In this document: in pieces, positions 35,053 to 46,791 of the stretch
How the letters are laid out: each line of letters opens with the position of its first letter
Numbering within the stretch: the stretch's first letter is position 1
Notes under the pieces: generated by a model
The model's input: the letters and a program-made list of their open reading frames with translations, nothing else
Databases searched by the model: none
Told to the model about the DNA's origin: nothing
NCBI GenBank assembly: GCA_029817715.1
Contig: JARUPY010000189.1
Span: 4,526,001-4,590,000 of the forward strand
DNA: 64,000 nt
Reading direction: 5' to 3'
From: Melastoma dodecandrum
Taxonomy: Eukaryota > Streptophyta > Magnoliopsida > Myrtales > Melastomataceae
Translations under genes and position numbers: made by a program

Positions 35053-36700
35053 CTTCAAGTTTTGTTGTTTTCTGCTTTGTTTTTGCTACAGTTCAACTTG
35101 GTTTTTTGTATTCATTTTCATCCATGTAATTGACGTCCTACATTTATTAGTATTGTACAATATATTTGTATATTTTTACAAAAAAAAATTAACGTAATAA
35201 ATGAATTCTCCGGTTCTAAATCTAAATATTAAAACATAAAAAGCAAATTTTCAGGAGAGCAACGCAAAACTTTGTATTATTTTCAACTCTTGTTTACGAA
35301 TAAGAAAATTATAACAAAATCCTTAATAAATGGCAAGCGGCTAACGATACGTGCACGTAACGGTAACGTAGTTTACTAAAATCGCTTTTATTTTTAGTAA
35401 AATTTACTAAAAATCGCTCTTTTTTAGTAAGAAAACACTTCAAAATTAGTAAAATATTTAGTAAAGTTTACTAATTTTGCATTGTTCACAGTTAGTAAAC
35501 TTTACTAATTTGCGTTTAGTAATTTCACCCGGTTATTTCCAGATTATTTTAGTAATCGTTTACGAAAAAGATCGGTGATTTCCTTATTTTTTTTAGTAAC
35601 TTTTACGAAAAATTCACTGTTCAGGTTTAGTAAATGGTTACTAAACTTTTTAGTAATATTGTCATACTATTTACTACTTTTTGTATACTACTTTTCGTAA
35701 ACGATTACTAAAATAATATGGAAATAACCAGGTGAAATTACTAAACGTAAATTAGTAAAGTTTACTAACTGTGAACAGTGAAAAATTAGTAAACTTTACT
35801 AAACATTTTACTAATTTTGAAGTGTTTTTTACTAAAAAAGAGCGATTTTTAGTAAATTTTATAAAAAATAAAAGCGATTTTAGTAAACTACGTTACCGTT
35901 ACGTGTACATATCATTAGTCGTTTCCTAATAAATGCATACAAACTGAACAAGTACTACGCGCACACAAACACTTTCTTCGTGTTGTTATTTTCTCGTATA
36001 AAACATTCTACACTTGCTTGATGATAATTCGAACAACAAATCTAATTTTTTGGATGGAACTAATTTGATTATATTAACAAATTTGTAAAATATGACTACT
36101 ACAATATTGTAGCAACAAAATAAAAAAAATAACACATACACGAAATGCGTGTGGTGTACAAAATTTCGTAAAGCTACACATAAATTTCGTTATACTGAAA
36201 ATATTCAACACAAATAATTCATAAAATAATCTATCATCATGTTTGTAGTTTTTTTCTTGTCGTTAATTGTGAATAAACGTCTTACTTTACGAAAGGATTG
36301 CGTTGCACATACCACTAAAACATTTAGTACAAAGATTAAAAAGTTTTGGTACATACAAAATCTTTGTCATAGGGAAATTCGAATACAAAATTATTTGCTG
36401 GGAAGCAATTGGTATGTTTTCATTTATGAATAGTTAATAGAAGCAAAAAAGGACCACCGCAAAAGTAAAAATATCTAAAGTTTACCATTTATTTGTATTT
36501 AAAAAAAAAGATAAAAACTTCATAAACAACGAAATATTACTATGCAAATGTTTTGTTTAACTATTTTGTAAAGTTTATCCAGTAAATTCGTAAGGTGTTT
36601 GCATAACTTTAGTTACAAGTATTTTTGCCATTATTTCAAAATATTTCCTTCCAAATACGAAATATTAAAACAAGTTTCACATTTTAAAAAATATATTTTT
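35053..36700. repeat. PME 3' flank, unit 2 (interrupted by a MITE)
   Basis: Matches 17289-18351 with about 5% substitutions in the first 280 bp, interrupted at 35333-35926 by the fold-back element. The recurrent 64-codon ORF is at 36239-36433. Confidence 0.75.
35333..35926. mobile_element. Fold-back MITE, Mutator type (594 bp), 9-bp target duplication
   Basis: Nearly the whole element is one long inverted repeat: the left ~250 bp pairs with the right ~250 bp. For example GTAACGGTAACGTAGTTTAC at about 35357 pairs with its complement near 35892. Flanks are TAATAAATG at 35324-35332 and again at 35927-35935. Units 1 and 3 lack the element. A 9-bp duplication with long terminal inverted repeats is typical of Mutator-like elements. 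It is filled with TTAGTAAA / TTTACTAA words. It has no coding capacity; transcription would yield a long hairpin. Confidence 0.88.
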
Positions 36701-39517
36701 TTGTAAATATATTTATTGTGAATGCCGATTATGACTCCCATTTACCTCTAATTAGTTCTTTAGTTACGATTTTAATTTAATTTTCTTCCGTTGTAAGCTC
36801 CTTTTAAATAAAGGGATATCTATTGTATATGAAAGAATTTTTGGATGTGTGGTATATGTGCCAATTGCTTCATCACAACGCACAAAGATGGGACCCCAAA
36901 GGAGATTGGGGATATATATCAGATATGAATTACCGTCTATAATTAAATATCTTGAGCCATTGACGTGTGATTTATTTACGGCACAGTTTGCCGATTGTCA
37001 TTTTGATGAAATGGTATTTCTAACATTAAAAGGGGGAAAATAACCAGCCGAAAAAGGTAATAATATGGCATATGTTATCATTGGCTCACTATGATCCTCG
37101 TACAAAGTAATTTGAACTCGAAGTTCGAAAATTATTCACTTGCATAATTTAGCAAATCAATTGCTAGATGCTTTTACTAACCCTAAGAAAGTGACAAAGT
37201 CTTGTATTCCAGCTACGAATGCTCCAATAAGAATTGATGTCTCTGAAGGACAACCTAGTATTACTAATAAGCTTAAAATGCAAGTGAAACGGCGCACCAG
37301 TCGGTTCCAAAGATAAAAGTCCTTGAAAAATAAAGGAAGTAAAGGCTCAAACTGAGGAAACAATTGCTCTAGAAGAGCCTCCAGTCATTGAGAAAATGAT
37401 TCCAGAAGAATCACAAGTACCTGAAAATGAAGAGATCTCTATCAATTATGTTTTGACTCGAAAGAGATGAGATCGAGGAAAAATCGACGTCGATGAAAAT
37501 TTACATATGCTATAGCATGCGATATTGTAAATGAAGACAAGTATCTTGAACCAATGTCTGTTGAAGAATGTAAACAAAGAAATGATTGGCCAAAATATAA
37601 TGATGCGATTGAAGCAAAATTAAGATCGCTGACAAAACATATAGTTTTTGGACATGGATCAATCTTTTGTAAAGTCAATAATTATCCTACACCTAAAGGT
37701 GTAAAACCGATCGGTTATAATTGGGTAATCGTAAGAAAAAGAATGAGAAATATGAGATTGTCAGATATAAGGCTTGCTTGTTGCCCAGGTATTCTCGGAG
37801 AGACATATGATTAATTTATCAATCCATGAGAAGACATATTCTCCTATAGTGGATGCAACAACATTTAGATATCTGATTAGTTTATCAATCCATGAGAAGT
37901 TGGAGATGAGATTAATGGATGTAGTTACAGCATACTTATATGGTTCTCTTGAGAACGATATATACATGAAACTCCCTGAAGGATTTAAAATGCCAGAAGC
38001 ATATAATTCAAATCGTCGAGACCTTTACACGGTCAAATTATGCTGATCTCTATATGGTTTGAAACTATCTGGACATATGTGGTATAAACGTCTCTGTGAA
38101 TATTTATTGAAAAATTGATATTAAAATGATGCAATATGTTCAATTGTGTTCATTAAGAGATCTGAATCACAATTTGTAATAATAACTATTTATAATGATA
38201 ATCTGAATATTATTAGAACCACTGATGAAATATCTGAAACAGTTGATTACCTCAAGAACGAATTTGAGATGAAAGATCTCGGGAAAATAAAGTTATGTCT
38301 TGCTTGCAGATTGAGCATTTAGAGAATGAAATTTTTGTCCAGCAATCTACTTATACATCAAAAGTGTTAAAAAGATTTTATATGGATAAAGCGCATCCCG
38401 TTAGTAGTCCAATAATCGTGAGATCACTTCATGTAAATAAAGACCCATTTCGACCTCGAATGAATGTTGAACTAATTGGTCCTGAAGTACCATATCTTAG
38501 TGCTATTGGGGCACAAATGTATCTTGCTAGTCATACTAGACCTGATATATCATTTGCAGTGAATTTATTAGCAAGATATAGTTCTTCACCGACTAGGAGA
38601 CATTGGAATTGAATTAAGCATATTTTTTGGTATCGTCGAGGAACTATGGTCATGTAATTATATTATCCGCATATGCCTGAAGAAAAATTGATTGGATACA
38701 TAGATGCAGGATACTTATTCAAGCTTCATAATGGTAAATCTCAAACAGGGTATTTATTTACGTGTGGTGGTACTACTATATCTTGCAGATCTATGAAACA
38801 AACAATTACTGTCACATCAACTAACAATTATGAGATTATTGCAATTCATGAAGCTAATAGAGAATGTGTGTGGTTGAGGTCAGTTATATATCACATTCGA
38901 GGGTCATGCGGCTTATCCATAAATAAGAATTCCCCAGCAATTTTATATGGGGATAATGCTGCTTGCATTGCTCAATTAAAGGGAAGATATATCAAAGTTG
39001 ATCGAACGAAACATATATCACCGAAATTCTTTTTCACTCATGATCTCCAGAAGAGTGGTGATATTGATGTTCAACAAATACGTTCATCGGAAATCTGGTA
39101 GATTTATTCACAAAGGCTTTGCCTACAACAATTTTTGAAAGATTGTTGCATAAAATTGGAATGCACAAACTTGGAGATTTAAAGTGATGTTACTAAGTGG
39201 GGGAGTCAACGTATTGTACTCTGTTTTCATTTACCATGGTTTTTTCTCATAGGGTTTTATATGGAAAGGTTTTTAACGAGGCAATATCATATTGGAGATT
39301 CAAGGTGGAGTTGCCCATTAGGATTCCCATTTACCTCTAATTAGTTCTTTAGTTACGATTGTAATTTAATTTCCTTCCGTTGAAAGTTTCCTATCAATAA
39401 AGGGATATCTATTGTATATGTACGATTTGGAAATAAACAAAATTTTCTTCCCTTCTCTCTTCGGTGTATTTTTCTATTTCCTCCTTCCTCATCCCTCCCT
39501 TTCTTTATTTTACAACA
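36701..39517 (+). mobile_element. Ty1/copia relic, unit 2
   Basis: Counterpart of 18352-21192 with the same LTR-to-integrase junction. Pieces: integrase tail 36849-37043, linker about 37140-37460, RT 37554-38612, RNase H 38673-39101 (142 codons open; DAGYLFKLHNGKSQTGYLF). The 3' LTR (39311-39517) has lost its first ~30 bp. Followed by ATTTT, the target duplication. Multiple stops and shifts. Confidence 0.85.
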
Positions 39518-39794
39518 ATTTTCTTGTTTTCCAAATCTCTACGTCATTATAAGGGTCGGGATCAAAACAAAAAAATTTAAAATAATTAAAAGTAACCCAC
39601 ACTAATCAAAATTAGTAGAAATATTTTAAATTAAATATAACTAATTAATGTTCAAATTCAAATTATTTAAAATCATATTTTTAACAACTCAAATAGTTCA
39701 CAATTTATGGACAAAATCAATATGAAGACTAATGACTTTCAAAATAATTGCCATGGTCAAAATAATCACTTATCTTGAGAGGTGTAAAATCAAC
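39518..39794. other. AT-rich tract between copia and CACTA relics, unit 2
   Basis: Shared with 21193-21470; the ~670 bp that follow in unit 1 are absent. Nothing coding. Confidence 0.6.
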
Positions 39795-42480
39795 CCATGG
39801 ACGGAGAATTATGCATACACTTTGGATATTCATCATATTCTTGGTTTGGAGTTCCCATGACATACAAGTCTCTGGGCTTAAGTCTTACAACTTGGACAAA
39901 TTGTCCTTGGTCGTATCTTGATCGTAGAAAACTTGCTTAGCTTGAGAAGAAAATACATATGGGTCATCCTTCAACAAAACACTAGTATGAATCAAATTGC
40001 TGATATTAACTAAAACATTTCCATTTGTGTCTTTCTTCATTCCTCATGATGACCTAATATCTGCCCATTCACAACGGAACAAGTCTACTTTAAAGTTACC
40101 ATAGTTATCCAGCTCAATAATTTCTTTAAGCACTCCATAGTAATCTTTTCCCTCAGCCCCTACAATAATACCATAGTTTTGGGATTTACGTTACCACCAC
40201 CTATTATAAATCTGGTTATTAGGTCCAAGAGCAAGTGCAACTATTTCCACAGAACAATTTTTTTCAAACATATGAGAAACCTACACATTTTATAAAAATA
40301 ATGCTGTCGATTTTGCCAAGAATACGCCTACTCGATGAAAATTTATAACATTCATCATTCACATTATCATCATTTTTAGGGGGGTGATTAAATCTCGTCT
40401 CTGTTCCTTCAATATATCTTGAACAAAGGTGAGACATTCCTCAACCATATATCATTCCGCAATCGATCCATCCGGATGTGCTTTATTACGAACATGAGAT
40501 TTTAGTCCCATTAACATCTTACACAAATTTTAAAAAGATTAAAAGATATGATGATTTAAAAAAGTAAATTATAAAATATCAAAATAATAACAAGTGACCT
40601 CTCCCAAAAGTACATCCATATATTACATAACTGGCTGTTCGAGTTTTGCCTCTAACGGTATAGGATGCACCATTATCGTAAAAAAAACCAGGAGGAAATA
40701 TTTTCTCCATTTGATAGAGCAATATGATGACCTTAGATCACAACTCGTCAATTTTATGTGTGTCAAGTTCTTTGCTGCATAATTCTTTAAAGAAAGTAGA
40801 TACTTGACAAATAACTCTCACAACATGCTTTGGTAGAACTCCTCCCAAAGTTACAGGAAGAATATCTTGAATCAAAATATACCTATCGTGACTTTTTAAA
40901 TTTATAAGCTTCCGATCTTTCAAGTTTACACATCTTGAAATATTCGACGCGTAGCCATCAGGAACTTTAAGAGCTTTCAGAAATCCTAAAAAGGTGTACT
41001 TTTCCTTAGTAAACATAGAATAGCAAGCCTGAGGCAAATAATATCTATTATTAGGAAGAGACATTGGATGAAATCTCAGTCGAACACCAATATCTTTCAA
41101 GTCACGTCGTGCATTCAAATTGTCTTTACGTTTGCCTTCTAAAGTTAACAAACCTTCAATAATGTTATCACAAACTTTTTTCTATGTGCATCACATCCAA
41201 GTTATGACGAAGTAAATTATACTCCCAATAAGGAAGATAAAAAAATACCGCGTTTCTTCCAAGACGAATGTATTTCACCCCTGGTCAAATTTTCATCATT
41301 GTCAAACTCATCATAAGGCTCTTAAGTAAAGTCATCTGCATCTGGAAATAATTCTGATTCTTCATTTCTTCTTTCACTTAGTACATCATCATTCATATTG
41401 ATAATAGGATTGCCTTGTCCACCTCTCTTCCTCCTACTACTTGTTGACTTTCTATATATATGTTGTAAATGATCAACTTGTCTACGAACCTCCATGCCAG
41501 AAAGAGAAATAGGAGCTGCCCTTATTTCAATCTCCCCATCAAATTGATCTTTCTGATATTGAAAAATATGGTTTTCATCCAACCACCATCTATGAACCAT
41601 ATGACAAAACTTCTTTCCATATTTCAACCATCTAGAATGAATTCCATCGCCACAACATGGACACGCCACGCAACTTTTGGTACTATATCCAGATATATTA
41701 GCATAAGAAGGGAAGTCACTAATTGTCCAAAAAATGCAGCGCGCATTTTAAACATTTCATTTCTTAAGACATCAAATGTATCTAGTTCTTCCCACAATTT
41801 CTTCAACTCTTTGATCAATGGGCTAAGGTATCTATATCATTACCTGGACTTTTCTCAATGAGAATAACCATGGGAAGAATGATGGTGGATGGTTTCATGC
41901 AATTCTAAGGCTCCATATTATAAGGAAATAAAACAACCGGACAAGTACTATATGTTGTGCTCATAGTCCGAAAGGGATTAAATCCATCACTAGGTAAGGC
42001 CAAACAAACATTTCTAGCATCTGCTGCAAAATTAGGATACCGTTCATCAAATGCTTTACATGTTAATGCATCAGCAGGATGACTTAAGAAACCATCTTCA
42101 ATTCTCTTTTCCTTATGCCATCTCATTGACTCTGCAGTTTTATTATATAAATAAAGTCATTTCAGTCTTAGGATAAGAGGAAAGTATCTCAACAATTTCG
42201 CCGGCCTTTGCTTTTTCAATAATTCAACATCACCATTGTTGTCACCATCCTCATTTTTCTTCGAATCAATATATCGTGAACGACCACAATATTCACATGA
42301 TTTCAAATGTATCTTGTCTCCCACATAGAACATAAAATCATTGGGACAAGCGTCAATTTTTTCATACCCAAGGCCTAAATCTTTGACTAATTTTTCTGAT
42401 TCATAATAAGATTCTGGTAATTTCACCCCTTTAGGAAATGCTCTAGTCAATAACTTGAGTAACACTGTGAAGGATATCGC
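39795..42480 (-). pseudogene. CACTA transposase (TNP2-type) relic, unit 2
   Basis: Minus-strand pieces follow the TNP2 order. 42465-42157 has YYESEKLVKDLGLGYEKIDACPND and a zinc-finger-like CEYCGRSRY. 42126-41905 has HPADA and DGFNPF. 41818-41624 has LKKLWEELDTFD. 41669-41322 has CPCCGDG and HRWWLDENH. 41151-40738 has CVNLKDRKLINLKSHD and FFKELCSKEL (DUF4218). About 40290-39800 is DUF4216. The family is an RNase-H-like transposase that cuts CACTA ends. Frames are broken throughout, and about 500 bp present in unit 1 near 22640-22980 is missing near 40300. No CACTA termini are visible. Confidence 0.82.
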
Positions 42481-42538
42481 AGACCAGTCATGTAATATTA
42501 TCAGATGATAAAGATTTACAATAAATGAGATTTACAAT

Positions 42539-42627
42539 AACCTTTGCTCATGGCGGAAGAATGGCTTGACAAAACTGGAGTCCCTTTTGTCCCCGGGATG
42601 ATGAACATAACTTCTTCCTTGGAGTGA
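42539..42627 (+). pseudogene. Pectin methylesterase copy 3, last 28 codons only
   Basis: Starts at AACCTTTGCT and encodes PLLMAEEWLDKTG through the stop, matching the C-terminus of copies 1 and 2 with one Ser-to-Thr change. The left junction is with the CACTA relic flank. All catalytic residues are missing. Confidence 0.9.
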
Positions 42628-43671
42628 CTTCCAGTTTTGTTGTTTTCTGGTTTGTTTTTGCTACAATTCAAATTGGTTTTTTGTATTCATTTTCGTCCAT
42701 GTAATGACTTCTTACATTTATTAGTATTGTACAACATTATTGTATATTTTTACGAAAAAATTATCGTAACAAATGAATTCTCCTGTTCTAAAACTAAATA
42801 TTAAAACATGATAAACAAATTTTCAGGAGAGCAACGCAAAACTTTGTATTATTTTCAACTCTTGTATTATTTTCAACTCTTGTCAACACAAAACTGAACA
42901 AGTACTACGCACACACAAACATTTTCTTCGTGTTGTTATTTAAGATGAAAAAAAACATAAGAGATATGTCGTATAAAATATTGTACACTTGCTTGATGAT
43001 AATTCGAACAAAAAAACTAATATTTTGGATAGAACTAGTTTGATTATATTAACAAATTTCTAAAATATGACTGCTACAATATTGTAGCAACATAATAAAA
43101 AAAACACATAAACAAAATGCATGTGGTGTATAAAATTTCGTAAAGCTACACGTAAATTTCGTTGTACTGAAATATTCAACACCAATAATTCATAAATTAA
43201 TCCATCATCATGTTTGTAGTTTTCTTCTTGTCGTTAATTGTGAATAAACATCTTACTTTACGAAAGGATTGCGTTGCACTTACCGCTAAAACATTTAATA
43301 AACAGATTAAAAAGTTTTGGTACATACAAAATCTTTGTCATAGGGAAATTCGAATACAAAATTATTTGCTTGGAAGCAATTGGTGTGTTTTCTTTTATGA
43401 ATAATTAATAGAAGAAAAAAAGGACCACCGCAAAAGTAAAAATATCTAAAGTTTAACATTTATTTGTATTTGAAAAAGATAAAAACTTCATAAACAACAA
43501 AATATTACTATGCAAATGTTTTGTTTAACTATTTCGTAAAGTTTATTCAATAAATTCGTAAAGTGTTTGCATAACTTTATGCTACAAGTATTTATGCTAT
43601 TATTTCAAAATATTTCCTTTCAAATACGAAATATTAAAACAAGTTTTACGTTTTAAAAAAAAGTACATTTT
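42628..43671. repeat. PME 3' flank, unit 3
   Basis: Matches 17289-18351 and the flank of unit 2, with a small deletion near 42890 and no MITE. The 64-codon ORF recurs at 43210-43404. Confidence 0.75.
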
Positions 43672-44494
43672 TGTTGTAAATATATTTATTGTGAATGCGC
43701 ATTATGACTCCCATTTACCTATAATTAGTTCTTTAGTTACGATTGTAATTTAATTTTCTTCCGTTGTAAGTTTCCTATAAATAAATGGATATCTATTGTA
43801 TATGTAATAATTTTTGGATTTGCGGTATATGTGCTAATTGCTCCACCACAACGCATAAAGATGGGACCCCAAGGGAGATTGGGGATATATATTGGATATG
43901 AATTACCATCTATAATTAAATATCTTGAGCCATTGAAGTGTGATTTATTTACGACACAGTTTGCCGATTGTCATTTTGATGAAATGATATTTCTAACATT
44001 AAAAGGGGGAAATAAGCAGCCGGAAAAGGTAATAATGTGGCATGCGTTATCATTGGCTCACTATGATCCTCGTACAAAGAAATTTGAACTCGAAGTTCTG
44101 AAAATTATTCACTTGCAAAATTTAGCAAATCAATTGGTAGATGCTTTTACTAACCCTAAGAAAGTGACAAAATCTTGTATTCCAGCTGCGAATGCTCCAA
44201 TAAGAATTGATGTCCCTGAAGGACAATCTAGTATTGCTAATGAGCTTAAAAGGCAAGTGAAACGTGGTAGACCAGTCGGTTCCAAAGATGAAAATCCCTG
44301 GAAAATAAAGGAGGTAAAGGCTCAAGCTGAGAAAACAATTGCTCTAGAAGACCTCCAGTCATTGAGAAAATGATTCCGAAAGAAACACAAGTACCTGAAA
44401 ATGAAGAGATCTCTATCAATTATGTTTTGACTGGAAAGAGATGGGAACGAGGTAAAATCGATGTCGCTGAAAATTTGCATATGCTATAGCATGA
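43672..44494 (+). mobile_element. Ty1/copia relic, unit 3 (truncated)
   Basis: This copy preserves the best 5' LTR start (TGTTGTAAATA), preceded by ATTTT at 43667-43671, which confirms the 5-bp target duplication seen on the right side in units 1 and 2. Integrase tail and linker form an open 180-codon frame (43831-44373), the least decayed version of the three. It stops at about 44494, at a junction with the PME upstream module of unit 4. RT, RNase H and 3' LTR are absent. Confidence 0.82.
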
Positions 44495-44716
44495 GATGGG
44501 ACCTGCAACTACGGCCTTGCATGTAGCCCCAGTCGGGGAGATGGTTTCCAACGTGATGTTCAATATTCTCCGAAGTCAATTGGACGTGAACATAGTCATT
44601 AGTAAGAAGAAGGAAAATCAGCAAAATGGCGGTCAAGATGAGCCTAGCCATCATCGGCATCTATTCCCTTCTCCTGGTTGTCATCGCCTTCATCTTCGGG
44701 GACTCGGCCTCCCCAT
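44495..44716 (+). pseudogene. Pectin methylesterase copy 4, 5' part (internally deleted)
   Basis: 44497-44620 matches the PME upstream module (32774-32890), but the promoter segment up to the ATG is deleted. ATG at 44626 starts MAVKMSLAIIGIYSLLLVV, the membrane anchor. This then jumps to FIFGDSAS of exon 2. The jump has a short CTTCA microhomology, suggesting end-joining. The rest continues at 61336 beyond element A. Confidence 0.85.
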
Positions 44717-44823
44717 TGTTCGCTCCGGAATTGACCGCGGACAGGCTGGATCTGAACACGTTGGAAATCTCTAGTACTATGGGCGAACTGGTGTCCGGAG
44801 ATTCGTTGTACGTGTCTGTGTAG
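44626..44823 (+). other. Chimeric 65-codon ORF: PME anchor + catalytic motif + LTR sequence
   Basis: The PME copy 4 frame stays open from its ATG through the membrane anchor and FIFGDSAS into the LTR of element A, ending with a stop at 44821-44823. It would encode a small membrane-anchored peptide. No promoter is visible nearby, so I regard it as accidental, but it is the only open product of this copy. Confidence 0.4.
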
Positions 44824-45465
44824 TCGCCGTATGAAATAAAAGAAGAGATGGAGAAGACAGCGGACGAACACCCTTAAGCTGAAGCACTTAGGGATGCCAT
44901 CGACGTTGCCTTCGAAGCAGGAACGCAGGAGCACAAAGAGAGCTTGAACGCTGGAATACTTAAAAATAATAATGACAATATGTTTGTCTGTAGAGAGGTG
45001 TTGAGATGTGTCATATACAATGCATAAGAACAAGTATTTATACTAAGCTAAATCTACGTATCTACGGTAAAATAATATTGCACATATATTACGTTTCCTT
45101 TGCTGCTGGTCTCCATGGAATATTTCCTTTCCATATGACCAATCTTGGCAACAATCCCCTTTCGGATCCTGAGATCGTCTGGAGCCTTCCTTAATAGCTA
45201 AGTTGATCGATCGCATTGCCCATTGGCCTTCGCCGCGGAGTTTCATTGCTCGCCGAACTAACTGTCGCTTGTTACTTCCGCTGTCCCTTGTCGCCCGCAG
45301 CCTGGTAACCCCATCGCTTGGTGACTGCTTCGCCCAGCAAGCCTTCGCCTAGTGTGTTTCCGTTGTCACCTCCTTAGTGGATTTCCGTCCTTTAGGCCCG
45401 CATTCTCGATCGTTGATCCACAGATGAGGCCGAGATCTGTGGCCCAGAATTTCTGTTGTTAAATA
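44717..45465 (-). mobile_element. 3' LTR of element A
   Basis: 749 bp. It matches 60592-61335 with roughly 10% differences. Shared landmarks are the TGTTCGCTCCG start, a GTATGAAATAAAAGAAG stretch, and a GAGGCCGAGATCTGTGGCC stretch near the end. Confidence 0.85.
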
Positions 45466-45469
45466 TATA

Positions 45470-45481
45470 AGTCCCCCCACG
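45470..45481 (-). other. Polypurine tract of element A
   Basis: The minus strand reads GTGGGGGGACTTATA immediately before the 3' LTR, the expected plus-strand primer. Confidence 0.7.
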
Positions 45482-46786
45482 AGGCATACTAAGTTATCTA
45501 TCGCGCCTTGAAAAAGGCCAAGTAATCATTCTCTAACAGTTAAATAGCGTGTGCAGGCGGACATAAATCTTTGACCGTCGATATCTCCGAAACGTATCGG
45601 TTGAGTTCTCCCAGGGTAACAGTTGGAATCTCCGAGATCTCTGCCTTGATATCTTCTGTCTGGGTCCTTTTACCCTTATGAACTCGTTACAAATGGCGAT
45701 GCTCGGTTCGTCTTCCAAATCGCAAACATTGCTTCTGAAAGTAACCAAGCCATGAAGTTTCTTCCTTTCTTTCAAAATCTTGCCCAGGGACTATGTCCAT
45801 CACCTTAGCTTGCTTGAGAGCGTATGCCCCTCATTTATGAGGATGGTGTTCAAGTTCTACACCTTGCTTCCTCTAAAAGGGGTGAGGTCCAGTACAAGTC
45901 CTCGGCACAGTCCGAGGCGATCTATAGCGCGTCACCTGGGGAGCCTTTTGAGGTAAACTTTCTTTTGACTTGATCCGCTTCTCCTATCAGTCCTTGCCTC
46001 ATGAGTTCCTCGGGGGTGCAGAGCCCCTTATTTCCACTTGGTGGGGTATCCTTTTGTTCCAGGCGTTTGTCTGTGCGCTGGTATGCCCTCGAGCTATTAT
46101 TGATTCCCATCGCCATCTCTTCGAGACGATTGAAGTCATACCATTCTGCCCTTCTTTCGTTAAGGAGGACTTCTTGAAAGTATGGCAATGATCGGTGGTA
46201 TGCGACGGATCCATATGCCAGCGACAACAGTTGTGCAACATTCCTTTGAGATCAAGAGGGCATTGAATTATCCATTTCCTCACGAGCCGCTTGGACAACA
46301 AGTTGGCAATGAGTGTCTCGCCAGTTTTTCAGGCGAATGATCTTTGTCTCCCTACATCGGCAAAGGAGTCGCAGTTAGGTAATTGACATCAAAGGCATTT
46401 ATGTCAACTAAATCACCGAATGGGTGCGTTTCCGTTAACGCCTGATCTTGCGAGTTTGGGAAACGCAATTCCTTAGACTCAATGAGGTCTTGCACTAAGT
46501 TTCTAAATGTGATGCAGTCCCTGCTAGTATGGGTGAATGACCCATGACATTTACATAAATTCCTTGACTTTTCCCTATCGGTACGAGGAATTCTATGGCC
46601 TGATTTTAGTCGAATTCATCCAAGTTGGAGCATGAACTCGAAGATTTCGTCAGCTTTCGCCTCATCGAAGGAATATTTCCTTTCTTCCCGAGTTTTTGGT
46701 GATGCTTTGGCCCAGAAATTCTTCTTGGTCAACTCATCGCACGTTAAGGGTTGCCCTATCACATATTCCGCTTGGTAAGTCATCAA
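45482..46786 (-). pseudogene. Element A gag, distal part and remainder
   Basis: It continues the gag of 59346-60552 across element B: the frame runs straight through the GGGCC insertion site. A KYSFDEAKADEIFEF-like piece and an LVQDLIESKELRFPN piece match the gag of element B (56486-57094 and 56460). A CRWHMDPSHTTDHCHTFKK zinc-finger-like piece lies near 46200. Stops accumulate after about 46350. Protease and pol are not found. Confidence 0.7.
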
Positions 46787-46791
46787 GGGCC

